Shown here: positions 1 to 12,500 of the stretch, one piece after another | Layout of the letters: the number at the start of each line of letters is the position of its first letter | Position numbering within the stretch: the stretch's first letter is position 1 | Assembly (NCBI GenBank): GCA_028641055.1 | Contig: CM054062.1 | Coordinates: 273,823,349-273,887,348 of the forward strand | Origin: Alopecurus myosuroides | Taxonomy: Eukaryota; Streptophyta; Magnoliopsida; Poales; Poaceae | Direction of reading: 5' to 3' | Length of the DNA: 64,000 bases | Notes under the pieces: model-generated | Databases searched by the model: none | Seen by the model: only the letters and a program-made list of their open reading frames with translations | What the model was told of the DNA's origin: nothing | Translations under genes and position numbers: made by a program

Positions 1-379
1 GGACCGCCGGGAGTTGCGAGGGATCATCCAGACCGCGCCGTTCACCGCCGCTGCGTGCTACTCCAATCCCCTTCAGTAAGTTTCTCGTACCCATCAATTC
101 AACCTCACAATCCCTTGATTTACTCTAGATTAGATCTAGGTCAACCCGCGGGCAATTCTTCCTGTCACGCTCGGTCGGGTCGCTTTAGATGCTCGATAAC
201 TCCTCCAATAGCTTTGATTGACAGCCATACATTATTCTCCTATCATCATTAACCATTAATTTCTTCGTAGAATCGCCCGCAAGTTTTCCAACCTAGATCC
301 ATTTCGTTCCAATTTTCCGCGCATGTCATTGACACCCGGAAAATCCTCTTCCTCCGGTTCTTTTGCTTGCAGTAGATTC
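1..379 (+). other. 5' leader of the antisense gene, with a probable 5'-UTR intron
   Basis: Bases 1-75 look like a leader exon ending at a GTAAGT donor (76). A matching acceptor, TTGCTTGCAG, ends at 372, and a short exon opens at 373. The intron 76-372 is AT-richer than its flanks. The promoter of the antisense gene would lie further left, probably in the 3' LTR. Inferred from splice consensus only. Confidence 0.45.
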
Positions 380-3300
380 ATGGGCAATCATCCGTCTTCC
401 TCAAACACCTTTGAATACGTAAGTACCCCATAGTTTGTATAATGATGCTTGATACCCGGATAATTTGTAACCTTGCCTTCTAAAATGTCACCCGGATAAT
501 GCTTAACTTCCGTACTTTCTTGTCACCACTCACAGATACTCGAATAGCCCATGGTTTCCGAGTCTTATTTTTTGCACTTTTTTGCCTTGTGTTTTGCAGG
601 TTGATCCCATGGCTCCCAAAAGGCAAGGGAAACAGCCGGCCCAGGCGAAGACAACCCAATCCATATCCGCCAATTGGGGGCGATCCACAGTCACAAAGGC
701 CAAGCTGGACGAGCTGGCCGAGTTGGGGGTCCTTCCTTCTCAGAAGGACATTCATTGGAGGGCGCCGGGTGATGAGACCCGGCCCACACCTGCCGAGGAT
801 GAGGTAATCTGTTTTATAGAGCACGTGACCCGGGGATTCCGTCCTCCGGGTCACCCTTTCTTTCATGAGGTCCTGAGCCATTATGGCCTCAGGATATTTG
901 ACATAGGGCCTAACTCTATGTTGAATATAACCCACTTCATTGTTCTGTCCGAGTCATACCTGTGCACCCCACCAAGTTTGGCTCTCTTGACCGAACTTTT
1001 CCAGTGCAAACCGTGCCGCAAAAGCGGCGACGGGGCACTTCGTGCTTGCGGCGGAGTCTCTATCCAGCGCCGCAAGAATTCTCTAATGCCACCTCTTACT
1101 CTTAATTCACACGTCAAACACTGGCAACTCTCATACTTCTATTGCCGGGACACCTCCCCACCCGGCGAAAAGAGGTTGCCGGGTTACTCAGAAGGCCTCC
1201 TTGATATCTCCGAGAAATTCAATGCTTTCGCCCCTGACTCAGACAGGGAAGCAATCCTGTCTTCACTAGCTAGAATAGCCGTCCTCTCCGCCCAAGGCCT
1301 TCTTGGGCTCAATCTAGTGAAAACTTGGGTTGATTTCCGGATCCAACCCAATTCTATCCGCACCAAATTGATGTGCGAGTACTCGGGGCATGCCACGGAC
1401 GCACTCCGATATTCCACCAAGATCTTTGCAGCCGGCGACACCAACAAAACCATCAAAGGCTTCTTGACGGAAAAGCTGGAAGTGATCAAGAACATTACCG
1501 GGTTACCGCCATTTACCCGGGAAAACCCGGCCCCAGCGGTAAGACTCGACATATGCAACTTTATTCATACGTCTTCAACTTGACGCAATTGCTGATTCCC
1601 ACCTTCCTGTTTTTCTCTCAGGCTGATAACCCTTTCTGGAATGTTGAAACTTCTCCTGCTGCCGGAGACCCGGAGGAGGAAGACGAACCGGCTGATACTG
1701 ATGAGGGTAATTATCTGAATCTTACGTCATCTTTATTTGCATAAATTTCCTTATTTTAACCTTTTCCATCGACACATACTCGGCTTGCAGGACCAGAGGA
1801 TGAGGATGAGAATGATGACGAAGACCCGGAGGCCACCGAGTCCGATCCAGAAATAACAGTCGGGGCCAAGAGGAAAACCAGAGGAGTGGTGCGCAAGGTT
1901 CCCTATTCCACCATGTCTTCCGAACCCTATTCTTTTGATAACATGCACAGACTTAACCAACGACTATCTAACTCATCGCACTTGAAGGATTCTATCCCGG
2001 CCAAGCGCAGAGTGACCCGGAGTTCACCAGGAGACGATCCCCTTAACCCGGGTATCTCCTCCTCGCCAAACCTCCGTGCCGATATTCCTCTTCCTCGCCC
2101 CTCCAAATCTCCTCAGCGCCATCCATCTCCCAATCACCCACTCGCGGGGCAATTCCGGGTCCCACTATCGGTCCCTTTGGCGGCTTCATCTGCTTCCAGC
2201 AGCGAACTCCCGCCTGATTATGCTGTAAATACCGGGTGAGTCTTTATTATACGACATCCTTTCATACCTGATAACTTTCAATTGTTGTTGCTAACTGCTC
2301 TTCCTCCCTTTCTTTAGCACTCAAGTCACAGTTAGTGACCCGGAGAATGTGGAGATGGATAACCGGGAGGCGGAGAAGCCGACTGAGAACATAGACGCCG
2401 CAACTGGCGGTGATACTGAGAACAACCAGGAACAAGGCCCCTTGGGCGATCCACTTCACCAAGCCGCCGGGTCTCCCGCGTCATCCGAACCAGTGGACGA
2501 GGAGATCGAGGTTCCGGACACGAGGATGGGTTCTCCCAACCCGGATACCAAGACTGTCCGGGTCTCGACCCCAAGGGCAGGGAAAGCTCCCCCATCAGGC
2601 GACCATGCTGCCGGCTCTTCTGGTGTCCGACCCGAGGACCTGACGTTTTCCCAGATGCTCGAAACCCTGCGCACTTTGAGGGCTAATGAAGAAAACATCT
2701 TGGAGGCTTTAATAGCCAAACACGAGGTAAACCCGACTAATATTGCTTGTGTCCTTATCTAGTCCCCAAGTTCCGAGTGAATTGATTCACAATTTGCTTG
2801 GAACTTTACGGTATAAGCGACTGATAACTTGCCCCTTTACCTGGCTAATCCTTCCTTGCATCCGTGCAGTCCTTCGTGACTCAATCTGAGAAGGAACTGG
2901 CAAAGGCCACCAAGCTCATTGAAAAGGAGGTGGCTCTGCGTGAGGAGGCCGAGGCTGAAGCCAGGAGGAGTGGGAAGATAATGAAGAAGTATAGGCGGAG
3001 GGCTCACACAGCAGAAGATGACCTAACGAGCCTTTCTGTTCAAATTGCTGATACGTATCGTGCTTTGCTTGGTACGATTCTTCATCCGGGTTCTCCTTCT
3101 GATAAATAGCCGGAGTTTCCTTACTCATGTTTCCATTTCTTTCTGCAGGTTCGGATGAAGTGATGCCGGACGAGGATGATATTGCCAGGCTGAAAACTAT
3201 CAAGAGCGTTATCCGGCAGCTATGCGCCGGAACCAAATGGATCCTTCAAGAAATACGGTGGCCGGGTAAAGGGCATGGCGACCTGAAGAGAATGCTAGAT

Positions 3301-3801
3301 GCTTGCTCCACTATCCCCGAGTGGATTTGGCGCTGGAAACGCTCGTCCTGCCGAGTTGGAGTAACCCGGGGGCTTGCGCTTGCAAAGGCTTACTTCCCTA
3401 AGCTCGAGCTAGCCAAGCTTATGGGCGGTTTCCCGGAATTCAAGCTTGATGGGTCCAAGTTCTCTGTGAAGGATTTCCAGGCCGTCCAGAAGGAGGTCCG
3501 TTACCCGGCCAGCGTGATTGCTGACGGCTTAGATGTCGATTCCCTCGTTCCTGCATATGATGCTGCTGGTGAAGCGGTTAAGTCGGATCTTCCCGAGCCG
3601 TATGACATGCTGGCCCGATGGAAGGAGGAAGCTGCTAAGTTGAGGGAGGAGGCTGCCAAAAAGAAGGCTGAAGCCGATTCTGCGCCCGCTACCTCCACAC
3701 CAGTCATTCCTCCTCCTGCGCGATCCGGTACTGCTGATCCGGGTGCTGCTGCTACCCCAAGTGATGGCAAGGGTAAGGCGAAGATGGACGCCGCGGCCTA
3801 G
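380..3801 (+). CDS. Retrotransposon antisense gene (aORF), seven coding exons, Transposase_28-like
   Basis: Exons at 380-418, 600-1538, 1622-1706, 1791-2235, 2318-2726, 2870-3071 and 3149-3801 join in frame across every GT-AG intron and total 2772 nt (923 codons plus TAG). Start ATG 380 continues in phase into exon 2, where another ATG (609) is the alternative start. Residues about 45-135 contain LDEL, WRAPGDE, PTPAEDE and PNSMLNI, which resemble the 'putative gypsy type transposon' family (PF04195). Residues about 335-385 are strongly acidic, and the middle is rich in proline, serine and threonine. Two charged, probably coiled-coil stretches follow (about 645-690 and 860-890). The gene lies antisense and convergent to pol, as in Grande/RIRE2-type elements; its function is unknown in the family. 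No stop or frameshift interrupts the spliced frame, unlike every pol gene in this window. Exon limits are inferred, not RNA-supported. Confidence 0.75.
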
Positions 3802-4844
3802 AACGCCGACTGATACCAGATACTACTTCATACGCGTCAGTCGGCCGATGTGTTGTTAAAACAGCTATTTTTGGATGGTGCGTCTGTGCACCTTTGATAC
3901 TATTTACCGAAGTTTGTAATGCACTGTAGGTTCTTGATACACTTTGTGCTTCTTCTGATCGTTTATATTTACCCACTTTTGAGTCAACTTGTTCTTGATA
4001 TCCGACTTTCTTTACGATCCCTTTTGTGAGACTCGGTTTCCGAGTTTCATGGGTGTTGACGAGCGGACTTGCTTTTAAGTCCCCAAGTCCCCAAGACTCG
4101 GATGTTTGGGTTTTTTGAGCCTTAGCAACTAAGCAACTTTTTCTTTTTCCAAAATCCCGAATCGCCAAGACCCGAATTTCCGAGTCTGGGATATGTGGTC
4201 TTTTCGAAGAGAACGAGTTTGTTGTTTGCTAAGCCCAGACCCGGAGCCGTTTCACATAGGTAATGAAGTTATGCTTGATAAACGTTGAGTTTCCGGCTAT
4301 TAGCTTTGTACTCTGCATAACTTGTGGTTTAGATGACCCTTTTGGCTATCTTGTACTATAAGCCGGCTTTCGCGTGGATACCATGTTGCTACATCTATAC
4401 GAAAACAGGGTCAGGCATGTCCCATTGGGCTTCATGGCTGATTGTAATCGTAAGCGAGCAAATCATGCCACTTTTATTGCGAGTCACATCGAGCTTAAGT
4501 AAGAAAAGTCAAGAAAGTTTGGCTCCTTTGTCCGGTTATAAGATTGCAGCCGTACTCGTTTGCGAGTAATCGACCCTTATAACTCATAGGCATCAAGGCC
4601 GGGTCATTGAGTTTGCAACTGTGCTATTCAAGCAATCAGCCCCCAAGACCTATATATATGCAACGTACTGAGATTAAAGAACATGAGAATAACCACTTCT
4701 TTTCTTGATATGAGAATGTTGGGTCAGCAAGCTGCCTCATTAAAAACCCATCCAGTCCCCAAGGGTGCCCTGGATAGGAAAAGAGTGCGTCTGAAACCTG
4801 CCGCCTGTTACATCGTGCAACTCCATTTGCCAATATAGTCTATA
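3802..4844. other. Spacer between the antisense gene and pol of the Tat element
   Basis: About 1 kb of non-coding sequence lies between the convergent stop codons of the antisense gene and of pol. It is AT-richer than the genes and should hold both 3' UTRs. I see no further domain or repeat in it. Confidence 0.6.
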
Positions 4845-6704
4845 CTAAGTATAGTAGGGACGTAGCTGAGCCACGTTCCATGGTCTGTCTCTTTCCTGCA
4901 TAGACGAAGTGGAACGGGCGGTGTCATTAACTGTAGACGACTCTTCCCTTGCATCTATCAGGTAATACGATCTGTTGTGCAGATTCCGGCTTATGATAAA
5001 CGGCCCTTCCCATGATGGTGATAACTTGTGTTTTCCTTCGTTTGACTGTACCAGGCGTAGAACCAAGTCTCCTTCCTGGAATACCCGGGTTTTCACGCGC
5101 CGGCTATGATACCTCCGTAAATCTTGCTGATATATGGCTGATCTTTCCAGGGCTTGTTCCCTGTGTTCTTCTAACATATCTACGGCATCCTGCCGGGTCT
5201 TCTCGTTCTCTACCTCAACGTAAGCTGATACTCGAGGTGAATCATGAATAATATCACTCGGCAGCACTGCTTCCGCACCATAGACCATAAAGAATGGTGT
5301 CATCTGAGTAGATCTGTTAGGTGTAGTGTTAATACCCCAGACCACGAAAGGTAGTTCTTCGACCCATGCACCCGCAGCCCTAACGCAAGGGACTCGCAGT
5401 CGTGGTTTTAGTCCACGAAGTAATTCTTGGTTTGCCCTTTCCACTTGTCCATTGGCCTGCGGATGAGCCACTGATGCTACGTCAAGCCGGATTCCATTGT
5501 TACCGCAAAACTTCTCCATTGCGCCAAGGGACATGTTGGTTCCATTGTCGGTAATTATACTGTGGGGATACCCAAACCGATAGATAATTCTTTTTAGGAA
5601 CTTGACTGCTGTAACTGCTTCACAATTGGTGACTGGCATAACCTCAACCCACTTGGTAAACTTATCAATAGTCACCAAAAGATGTGTCTTCTTGCAAGGT
5701 GACATGTGAAAGGGACCAACCATGTCCATACCCCAAACAGCGAACGGCCAAGTTAACGGAATTGTCCGTAATTCCATAGCCGGTACGTGGGTTTGGCGAG
5801 CGTACCTTTGACATCCGTCACACCTTGCCACTAATCGTTCCGCATCTGCTAGCGCCGTGAGCCAGAAAAATCCGTGTCGATAAGCTTTGGCCACAAGGGA
5901 TCTTGTGGATGCATGATGCCCACAATCACCTTCATGGATTTCCTTAAGAATCTGTCGTCCTTCTTCTGGTGCTACACAGCGCAAAAAGAGTCCTGCTGCG
6001 CTTCTCTTGTATAACTCCCCATTGATGATAGAATATCCCTTTGCTCTTCTCAAAATTTGCCTTGCTAACACCTCCTGCTGTGGTAACTCGCCTCGTGATA
6101 GGTAGGCCAAAAACGGTTCTGTCCACTCGGGAACAGCGCGTACGGTGGCCACGAGCTCCAAATCCGGGTCTTGACTCGCCAGTTCTTTCTCAGACTCGGT
6201 TTTAACTGATGGTCGCCATAATTCATCCAGGAAGACGTTAGGTGGAACCGGCTCTCTGCGCGAGACGAGTCTAGCGAGGGCGTCTGCTGCCTCATTCTTT
6301 CTTCTGTCTATGTGCTCCACCTCATATCCGGAGAAGCATCCTGCGACCCTGTCAACCTCTCTGCGGTATGCTGCCATAGTTGCGTCCTTTCTATCCCAAG
6401 TTCCTGATACCTGCTGTACTACAAGGTCCGAATCTCCAAAGCATCGTATCCTCTTAATGTTCATCTCCTTGGCTACCCTTAAGCCGTGCAATAGGGCCTC
6501 ATACTCGGCCACGTTGTTGGAACAATCAAAATGAATCTGTAGCACGTAACTCAATTTGTCTCCTTTGGGTGATGTTAGCACCACTCCAGCTCCTGATCCC
6601 TCGTATTGCTTGGATCCATCGAAGTGCATAATCCAAGAGTTGGAGTTTGGAGCCATGGTGGTCATGCCTGTGTGTGTCCAGTCATTAACGAAATCGACCA
6701 AAGC
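4845..6704 (-). pseudogene. Pol C-terminal half: archaeal-type RNase H and integrase (Tat Gypsy)
   Basis: The frame continues directly from the upstream pol segment after a single TAG (6705-6707) and stays open for 619 codons. The N-terminal part is an RNase H of archaeal type: MHFDGSKQ, AEYEALLHGL and GDSDLVVQQV supply the acidic residues, then EADALARL. Integrase follows, with an HHCC zinc-binding region (GHHASTR then CDGCQRY), a DDE core (GMDMVGPF, ITDNGTN, NGQVERANQE) and a C-terminal region with LVLRLVQ and LSPSWEGPF. All three DDE acids are present. It normally cuts and joins element cDNA into host DNA in the nucleus. There is no start context of its own, so without readthrough it would not be made. 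Confidence 0.85.
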
Positions 6705-9102
6705 CTAAGATTTGATTGCTGACCTGGGCTCGTAGTTGATGTGATAATCCCCCATTTCTATCGCCCACTTGGCTATTCTTCCTGTTGCATCTGAGTTTCT
6801 GATGATATCCGACATTGGTATCGAACTTACCACTGTTATGGGGTGCTCCTGAAAATACGGCTTCAGTTTCCGGCTGGCCATGAGGACTCCGAAGACCAGT
6901 TTTTGCCAGTGCGGATAGCGCTGCTTTGCCTCTGATAATACCTCGCTGACGTAATAAACCGGTCTCTGGACCGGGTAACCTTTCCCATCCTCTTTACGCT
7001 CCACAACAACTACTGCACTAACAGCTCGGGGGCCCGCTGCTACGTACAGCAACATGGGCTCTTTAGGACCCGGGGCCGCTAGGACTGGTGCTTCGGACAA
7101 CTGCTTCTTTAATGCCTCGAACGCCTCATCCGCCTCTTGATCCCACACGAATTTATCGGATTTCCTCAAGAGCCGGTACAGGGGTATTGCTTTTTCTCCG
7201 AGTCTGGATATGAATCGGCTCAAGGCTGCTACGTAGCCCGTGAGCTTTTGAACATGCTTCAAATTTTCCGGCTTTTTCAGATTCTGGATAGCTTTTATTT
7301 TATCTAGGTTTGCCTCAATTCCTCTCTCGGAAACGATAAAGCCGAGTAACTTTCCAGCTGGAACTCCAAATACACACTTCGTTGGGTTAAGCTTCATCTG
7401 ATACCTCCTCAAGTTCTTGAACGTCTCCTTTAGATCGTCGATAAATGTTTCTGCCTTCCTGGTCTTGATAACCACATCATCCACGTAAGCATGGACGTTG
7501 CGTCCAATTTGATCCTCAAAGCACTTTTGTATACATCGCTGATAAGTTGCGCCAGCGTTCTTCAATCCAAACGTCATAGTTTTGTAACAAAAGGCCCCAA
7601 AAGGGGTTATAAATGATGTTTTCTCCGAATCCTCCCTCTTGAGCTTAATCTGATGATACCCGGAATATGCATCCAGGAAACATAATAGGTCACTTCCAGC
7701 TACCGCGTCTATGATCTGATCTATCCTTGGTAACACAAACGGATCCTTTGGGCAATGCTTGTTGAGACTCGTAAAATCAATGCACATCCTCCACTCATTG
7801 GTCTTTTTCATCACGAGAACCGGATTTGCTAACCAATCCGGGTGAAATACTTCCATAATGAAGCCGGCTGTCAGCAGCCGCGCGATTTCTTCTCCTATAG
7901 CTTTCCTTCTTTCCTCGTTCATCTTCCTTAGGCCCTGCTTCACAGGCCTGGACTTAGGGTCTACGTGCAAACTGTGTTCTGCCAATTCTGTGGGGATACC
8001 CGGCATATCGCTAGGCGTCCAGGAGAATACGTCTGCGTTAGAACGAATAAACTCCACAAGTGCTTTCTCCTGCTCGCTGTCCAAGTTAGATCCTATAGTA
8101 AATTGCTTAGAGGGATCACCTTCAACAAAAGCTATCATCTTGGTATCCTGCGCTGCCTTGAATTTTGCTCTTTCGTCTTCAGTATTCGGCCTTTTCAATG
8201 CTGTCCTGTCATCCGGGTCTACTTGAGACCGATAGTACTTGAGTTCCTCCTTTCTGCAAGCCTGCTCGGCCATTACCGAATCTCCTTCATCGCACTCAGC
8301 TGCTATATCCCGGCTCCCATGTATGGTGATGGTTTGTTTAGGACCCGGGATTTTTAGCTGTAAATATACATAACACGGCCTAGCAATGAATTTAGCATAA
8401 GCCGGCCTTCCTAACAGCGCGTGATAAGGACTGCGCAATTTGACCACCTCGAAAGTGAGCCACTCGACTCGATAATTATCCTTTGATTCTCCAAAAGCTA
8501 CTTCCAACGCGATTTTCCCCTCGGGGCATGCTGAGTGACCCGGCACTATCCCATGAAAAATTGTTGAGCTTTTCTGTAGCTGGGACTCCTTGAGATCCAT
8601 GCGTAAAAAAGTTTCCCAATATAAGATATTGATACTACTTCCACCGTCCATCAGGACCCTTTTCAACTCATAACCATTAACCTGTGGTGCAACTACCAAT
8701 GCTAAAACTTCCGGGTGCTCTATCCTTTCCGGATGATCTCTTCTGCTCCATGTTACATCTTGTTCTGACCACCTCAGATATCTCGGAACGGCCGAGGAAA
8801 CCGAGTTTACCGCTTGCTTCAGTATCTTCTTGTCTTTATTAGAAGTTCCTGTAGTATGCACATGATATTGTCCTTTAAAACCAGATGTACGTACCATACC
8901 GATGAAGATGCTGATTTGGCCGATTGTCACAATAGATCCGGATTCGAGGTGATCCGACTCTGGTCCCCAGCCGGAATCGTCCACCATCTTCTCTCCTTCG
9001 TGGTCGATGTAGATCTCGCCGATGACTAGTTTCTCCATATTCTTCCGAGCTTCTCCTGTGATGTAAACACCTTTCGACGCAGGCCCCACGGTGGGCGCCA
9101 AC
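6705..9102 (-). pseudogene. Pol N-terminal half: protease, reverse transcriptase, RNase H (Tat Gypsy)
   Basis: The open frame runs through the primer-site region into pol and ends at TAG 6705-6707. An ATG upstream at 9227 lies inside the LTR and is not credited as a start. Aspartic protease: LMDGGSSINILY. RT: RMCIDFTSLNKHCPKD, FLDAYSGYHQI and catalytic YVDD (codons at 7476-7487). The connected RNase H begins MLLYVAAGP, where an acid would be expected; loss of this site is usual in Tat elements, in which the second RNase H takes over. About 130 residues between primer site and protease show no gag capsid or zinc-knuckle motif. Either the gag was deleted or this is a gag-less derivative. No other stop is present in about 800 codons, so the decay is slight. 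Confidence 0.82.
9084..9102 (-). promoter_or_regulatory. Primer-binding-site region of the Tat element
   Basis: Directly inside the LTR terminus the minus strand reads TTGGCGCCCACCGTGGGG, a block found just after the 5' LTR in many grass Tat/RIRE-type elements. It marks where minus-strand cDNA synthesis starts. The matching tRNA is not assigned here. Confidence 0.55.
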
Positions 9103-9577
9103 TGTCGTGGGATAATCACGGCAGACGTTACCGGGGGTAACTGATCTTGGGGCAAGACGACACAGGCGTTTGGGAGAGGGTTTAGCTCAGAGGAAAACAT
9201 GATGGAACTCGATCTGGTAGCCGGCAATCAAGTCGCCGAGTCTCCGATCTCAAGATACTAACTCAACTCTCGTGTTACACTGGATGCTCGATACCAAGCG
9301 ATATTGCTAGGGCTCTTAGATCTCAATTAACCTAAGTTAGGGGCCGGTTTATAAAGCACCCGACCCCCTGGCTTGCCCTCCAAGGCGCACCCTGAATCCT
9401 ACCCGGACACTATGTACGAAACCCTAACTTTCCTTATCGTAACCCACAATCCGGGTTACGAGGCCTACAATCTTGGGCCTTCTAGAAGTTCTTTTATCCT
9501 TAGCCGGGTCTTGCGCAGCGTCCTTTGGGCCGAATTACACCTTGGAATTGGGCTACCGGGTTATCATCCCTCCATCA
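9103..9577 (-). repeat. 5' LTR of the Tat Gypsy element
   Basis: The plus strand begins TGTCGTGGGATAATCACGG at 9103 and ends about TCCATCA at 9577, giving TG...CA ends. The left limit is fixed by the primer-site block. The right limit is fixed (within about 10 bp) by the start of Athila 3'-UTR homology at 9578. It is about 475 bp and includes a TATA box on the minus strand. The partner LTR is outside the window, so identity cannot be measured. Confidence 0.65.
9348..9355 (-). promoter_or_regulatory. TATA box in the Tat 5' LTR
   Basis: The minus strand carries CTTTATAAAC about 245 bp upstream of the LTR/internal junction, in a GC-rich surround. This is the expected place for the U3/R promoter driving the element's genomic RNA. 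Confidence 0.5.
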
Positions 9578-12500
9578 CCCTTCTTCATCAACTATCTATC
9601 AAGTCACTTCTCGTGAAACTATATTTTTATTCGGTCACATCATATGAAGTTTACTTGGAGTGTTTGTTTATTTTTCTTTTGTTTTCCTTTGTTTTCTTTT
9701 ATTTTCCTTTCTTCAATAATATAATTGGACATATCATCCTTGTTTGGGAGAGAGACACGCTCCGCTTTTTTGTTTGAATACTTGCTATGCTAGTATTCTT
9801 AGTTTTTCTTCTAGTTACTGCAAAAATTCTTGTTTAGCTCTTGTTTTAATTGCATCTCTTATTTAGAGCTGTTAGTTTTAGTAGTGTTATGTGAGTAACC
9901 TCATGTTTTCTTGCTGTAGCGTGTAGAGAATTTTTGTTAAAACATATTTTGTATGGTGCTTGTTGGGAAAATAAACTGCTGCATGAGGTAGAATTTTTAA
10001 CTCTGCAAGTAGAAGCTTGTATAGACTGTGGCTAGACTTTTTCATATCATGCTAGCTGTTATTTTAGTTCTAAATCCTTGTGGTTATTGAGTAGCATGAT
10101 TAGCCTCAAATAGCTGAGAGTGTTTAATGTGCCATTGAAAGAATCATGAGTTGTTCTTGTCATATTGAAGCATAAATTTGTGGTATTCTCCTTTGAATGT
10201 TTTATTTGGTTGACTTGGTGCATTGTCACACCATGTTTATGACTATGAACCAGTCAATGATAGCCTTTATGATCATTTAGTTTTTGAACTTATGGTACCA
10301 CTTATGCTTTGATTAATGATGTTTATGTCGTTATGCATGATTATGGCTCTTATGCTCTCTTGATTTGTCGCTCCCAGTCTTCTGCCAGCCTCCACCTGTA
10401 CTGAGTATGAGCTCTACTCATGCAATCCAACTCCCAAAAACCAAAGTTTTCCCATTGTGTCCACCATACCTACCTACATGTGGTAATTAACCGCCACTCC
10501 AAGTAAATTGCTCATGTGTTACCTTTAAAACCTTCAAAATTGCTCCTGCTTTGTGTTCCTGTTTTTGCTCGTGAGGACGTAAATAGAGAATCTTTATCTC
10601 ACTAGTTGATTGGATTTCATACCCTCGACTAGTGGCTTCATCCGCTTATACAATTGATAGAAGAGCTGGCAGCGGGGTGCCCAGCCCCAAATTAATACAC
10701 ACAAATTCTCTTCACTATTTTTGCCCCTGATTTATCAGTCAAAGCATAATTGTGTAAACAAAATAGAAACATGGATGATTTTCTACACCAGTTGTGTCCT
10801 TCATATGGGATCCGCTCTTGTGAAGTCTAGTTGGCTTGTGACGTACTGTATTGTCTGTTTACCATTCGTTGACATTAGCATACACCTCCCAAAATATAGA
10901 CACTCCTCCACGGTATGTGATTGTTGGCAGGCACCCGAAGATTCGGTTAGCGATGGTTTGTGTAAGATGTATGGGAGGAGTGTCAAACATTGTATACCTC
11001 TATTTAATAAAATAGAAGCTCTAGCACATGAGCGATCCATGCTTCCCTCTGCAAAGGGCCTTTCTTTTACTTTTATGATGAGTCTCCATCTTCTAACTTC
11101 ATGCACAGTTGAGAGAGCATAGTTGTAATTCTGAGTTTTATGTGCATTCGTCCCAGAAACATTATTAATTGATTCATAATGTGTTATTGCTTGTTCCCTA
11201 ATTATTTGCTCTTGTCTTCCTCATGAACTTTGAATGTGTCCTGGCATTTATGGTTTGCCCCACTCTTAAGGACTTGTGAAATATCACTTTGCCATGCTTT
11301 CTTTATACTTGAAAAAAAACGTATATCTTTTGTTGCATTGTTATTCATGATCTTTTATTTGTGTTACTTCTTATGATGCAAGGTGATTACTATGCTTTAT
11401 TATTAAAATTTATTTATCATGCTTGTGTTAAAGTTCTATGATCTCAGCTTACATATGCTTTTACATTATTGATGATCAAGTTTATGTTGGTAGCATGTCA
11501 CCTCAGAAATGATGTGTTTTTATCGTTTACCTACTCGAGGACGAGTAGGAACTAAGCTTGGGTATGTTGATACGTCATAAACGTATCCTTAATTTCTGAT
11601 GTTCCATGTTGTTTTCTTATTGTTTCCAACATGTTTGCTATACACTTTATGTCATTTTTATCGATTTTCCGGACTAACCTATTGACAAGATGCTACAGAG
11701 CCAGTTCCCTGTTTTCTGTTGTTTTTAGTTTCAGAAAAGTTGTTCTGGAAATATTCTCGGAATATGAACATTTGAAGCCCCAAAGTCTTAGAATTCCCGA
11801 AGGTTCCACGGAGTCCCAAAGAGACCCGGAGGGGGGGCTTAGGGGGCCCACACCACAGGGCGGCGCGCCCCCCTCGCCGCGCCGTGGGGTGGTGTGGGGC
11901 CCCTAGGCCTCCATCGCCTTTTCCCTTTCGCCTATTTATTCCCCCTGAGACATAAACCCTAAATATATTTCACTTCGTCCCGAAAAATGCCACAGGCCGC
12001 CGTCATCGTCATCCCGAGATCGGGAGGGTTCAGGAGCTCTCCCCGGCACCCTGACGGGAGGGAAATTCATCACCGGAGTGGTCTACACCACCATGCCCTC
12101 CTCCGAATTGATGCGTGAGTAGTTCATCCCTGGACTACGGGTCCATAGCAGTAGCTAGATGGTTGTTCTCTCCACTTTGTACCTCATGTTTAGATCTTGT
12201 GAGCTGCCTAACATGATCAAGATCATTTTTATGTAATGCTACATGTTGTGTCTGCTGGGATCTGATGAATGTTGAATGCTATGTCTTTTGATTATCAATC
12301 TATCATGCTATCTTCATTCATATGTTATTTATGATCTTGCACGCTCTCCTTTATTAGTAGATGCTCTGGCCAAGTAGATGCTAATAACTCCAAGAGGGAG
12401 TATTTATGCTCGATAGTGGGTTCATGCCTCCTTTGCATCTGTGCTGGAGTGACAGAAACGTGACAGATGGAGGATGTGTTGTTGCCATTGGGGAGAAAAC

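Larger units (their letters stand above)
1..9577 (-). mobile_element. Ty3/Gypsy LTR retrotransposon, Tat lineage, with antisense gene; 3' end outside window
   Basis: The element reads on the minus strand: 5' LTR (9103-9577), primer-site region, protease-RT-RNase H, a second RNase H, integrase, then an antisense gene on the plus strand. The 3' LTR should lie left of base 1. A second archaeal-type RNase H between the first RNase H and integrase, plus an antisense gene downstream of pol, is the known architecture of the Tat lineage (Grande/Retand/RIRE2-like). No gag domain is recognisable between primer site and protease, and pol is cut by one TAG, so this copy is non-autonomous. It abuts the 3' UTR of an Athila-type element at 9578, so it probably inserted into that element. 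The matching left flank is not in the window, so no target duplication can be checked. Confidence 0.85.

Noticed and set aside
9103..9227. ATG at 9227 as start of the Tat polyprotein
   Set aside because: It lies inside the 5' LTR upstream of the primer site, so it cannot be a normal internal-region start.
10721..11122. 133-codon open frame in the Athila 3' UTR
   Set aside because: It lies in a region known from family layout to be non-coding, has an overlapping open frame on the other strand and no domain.
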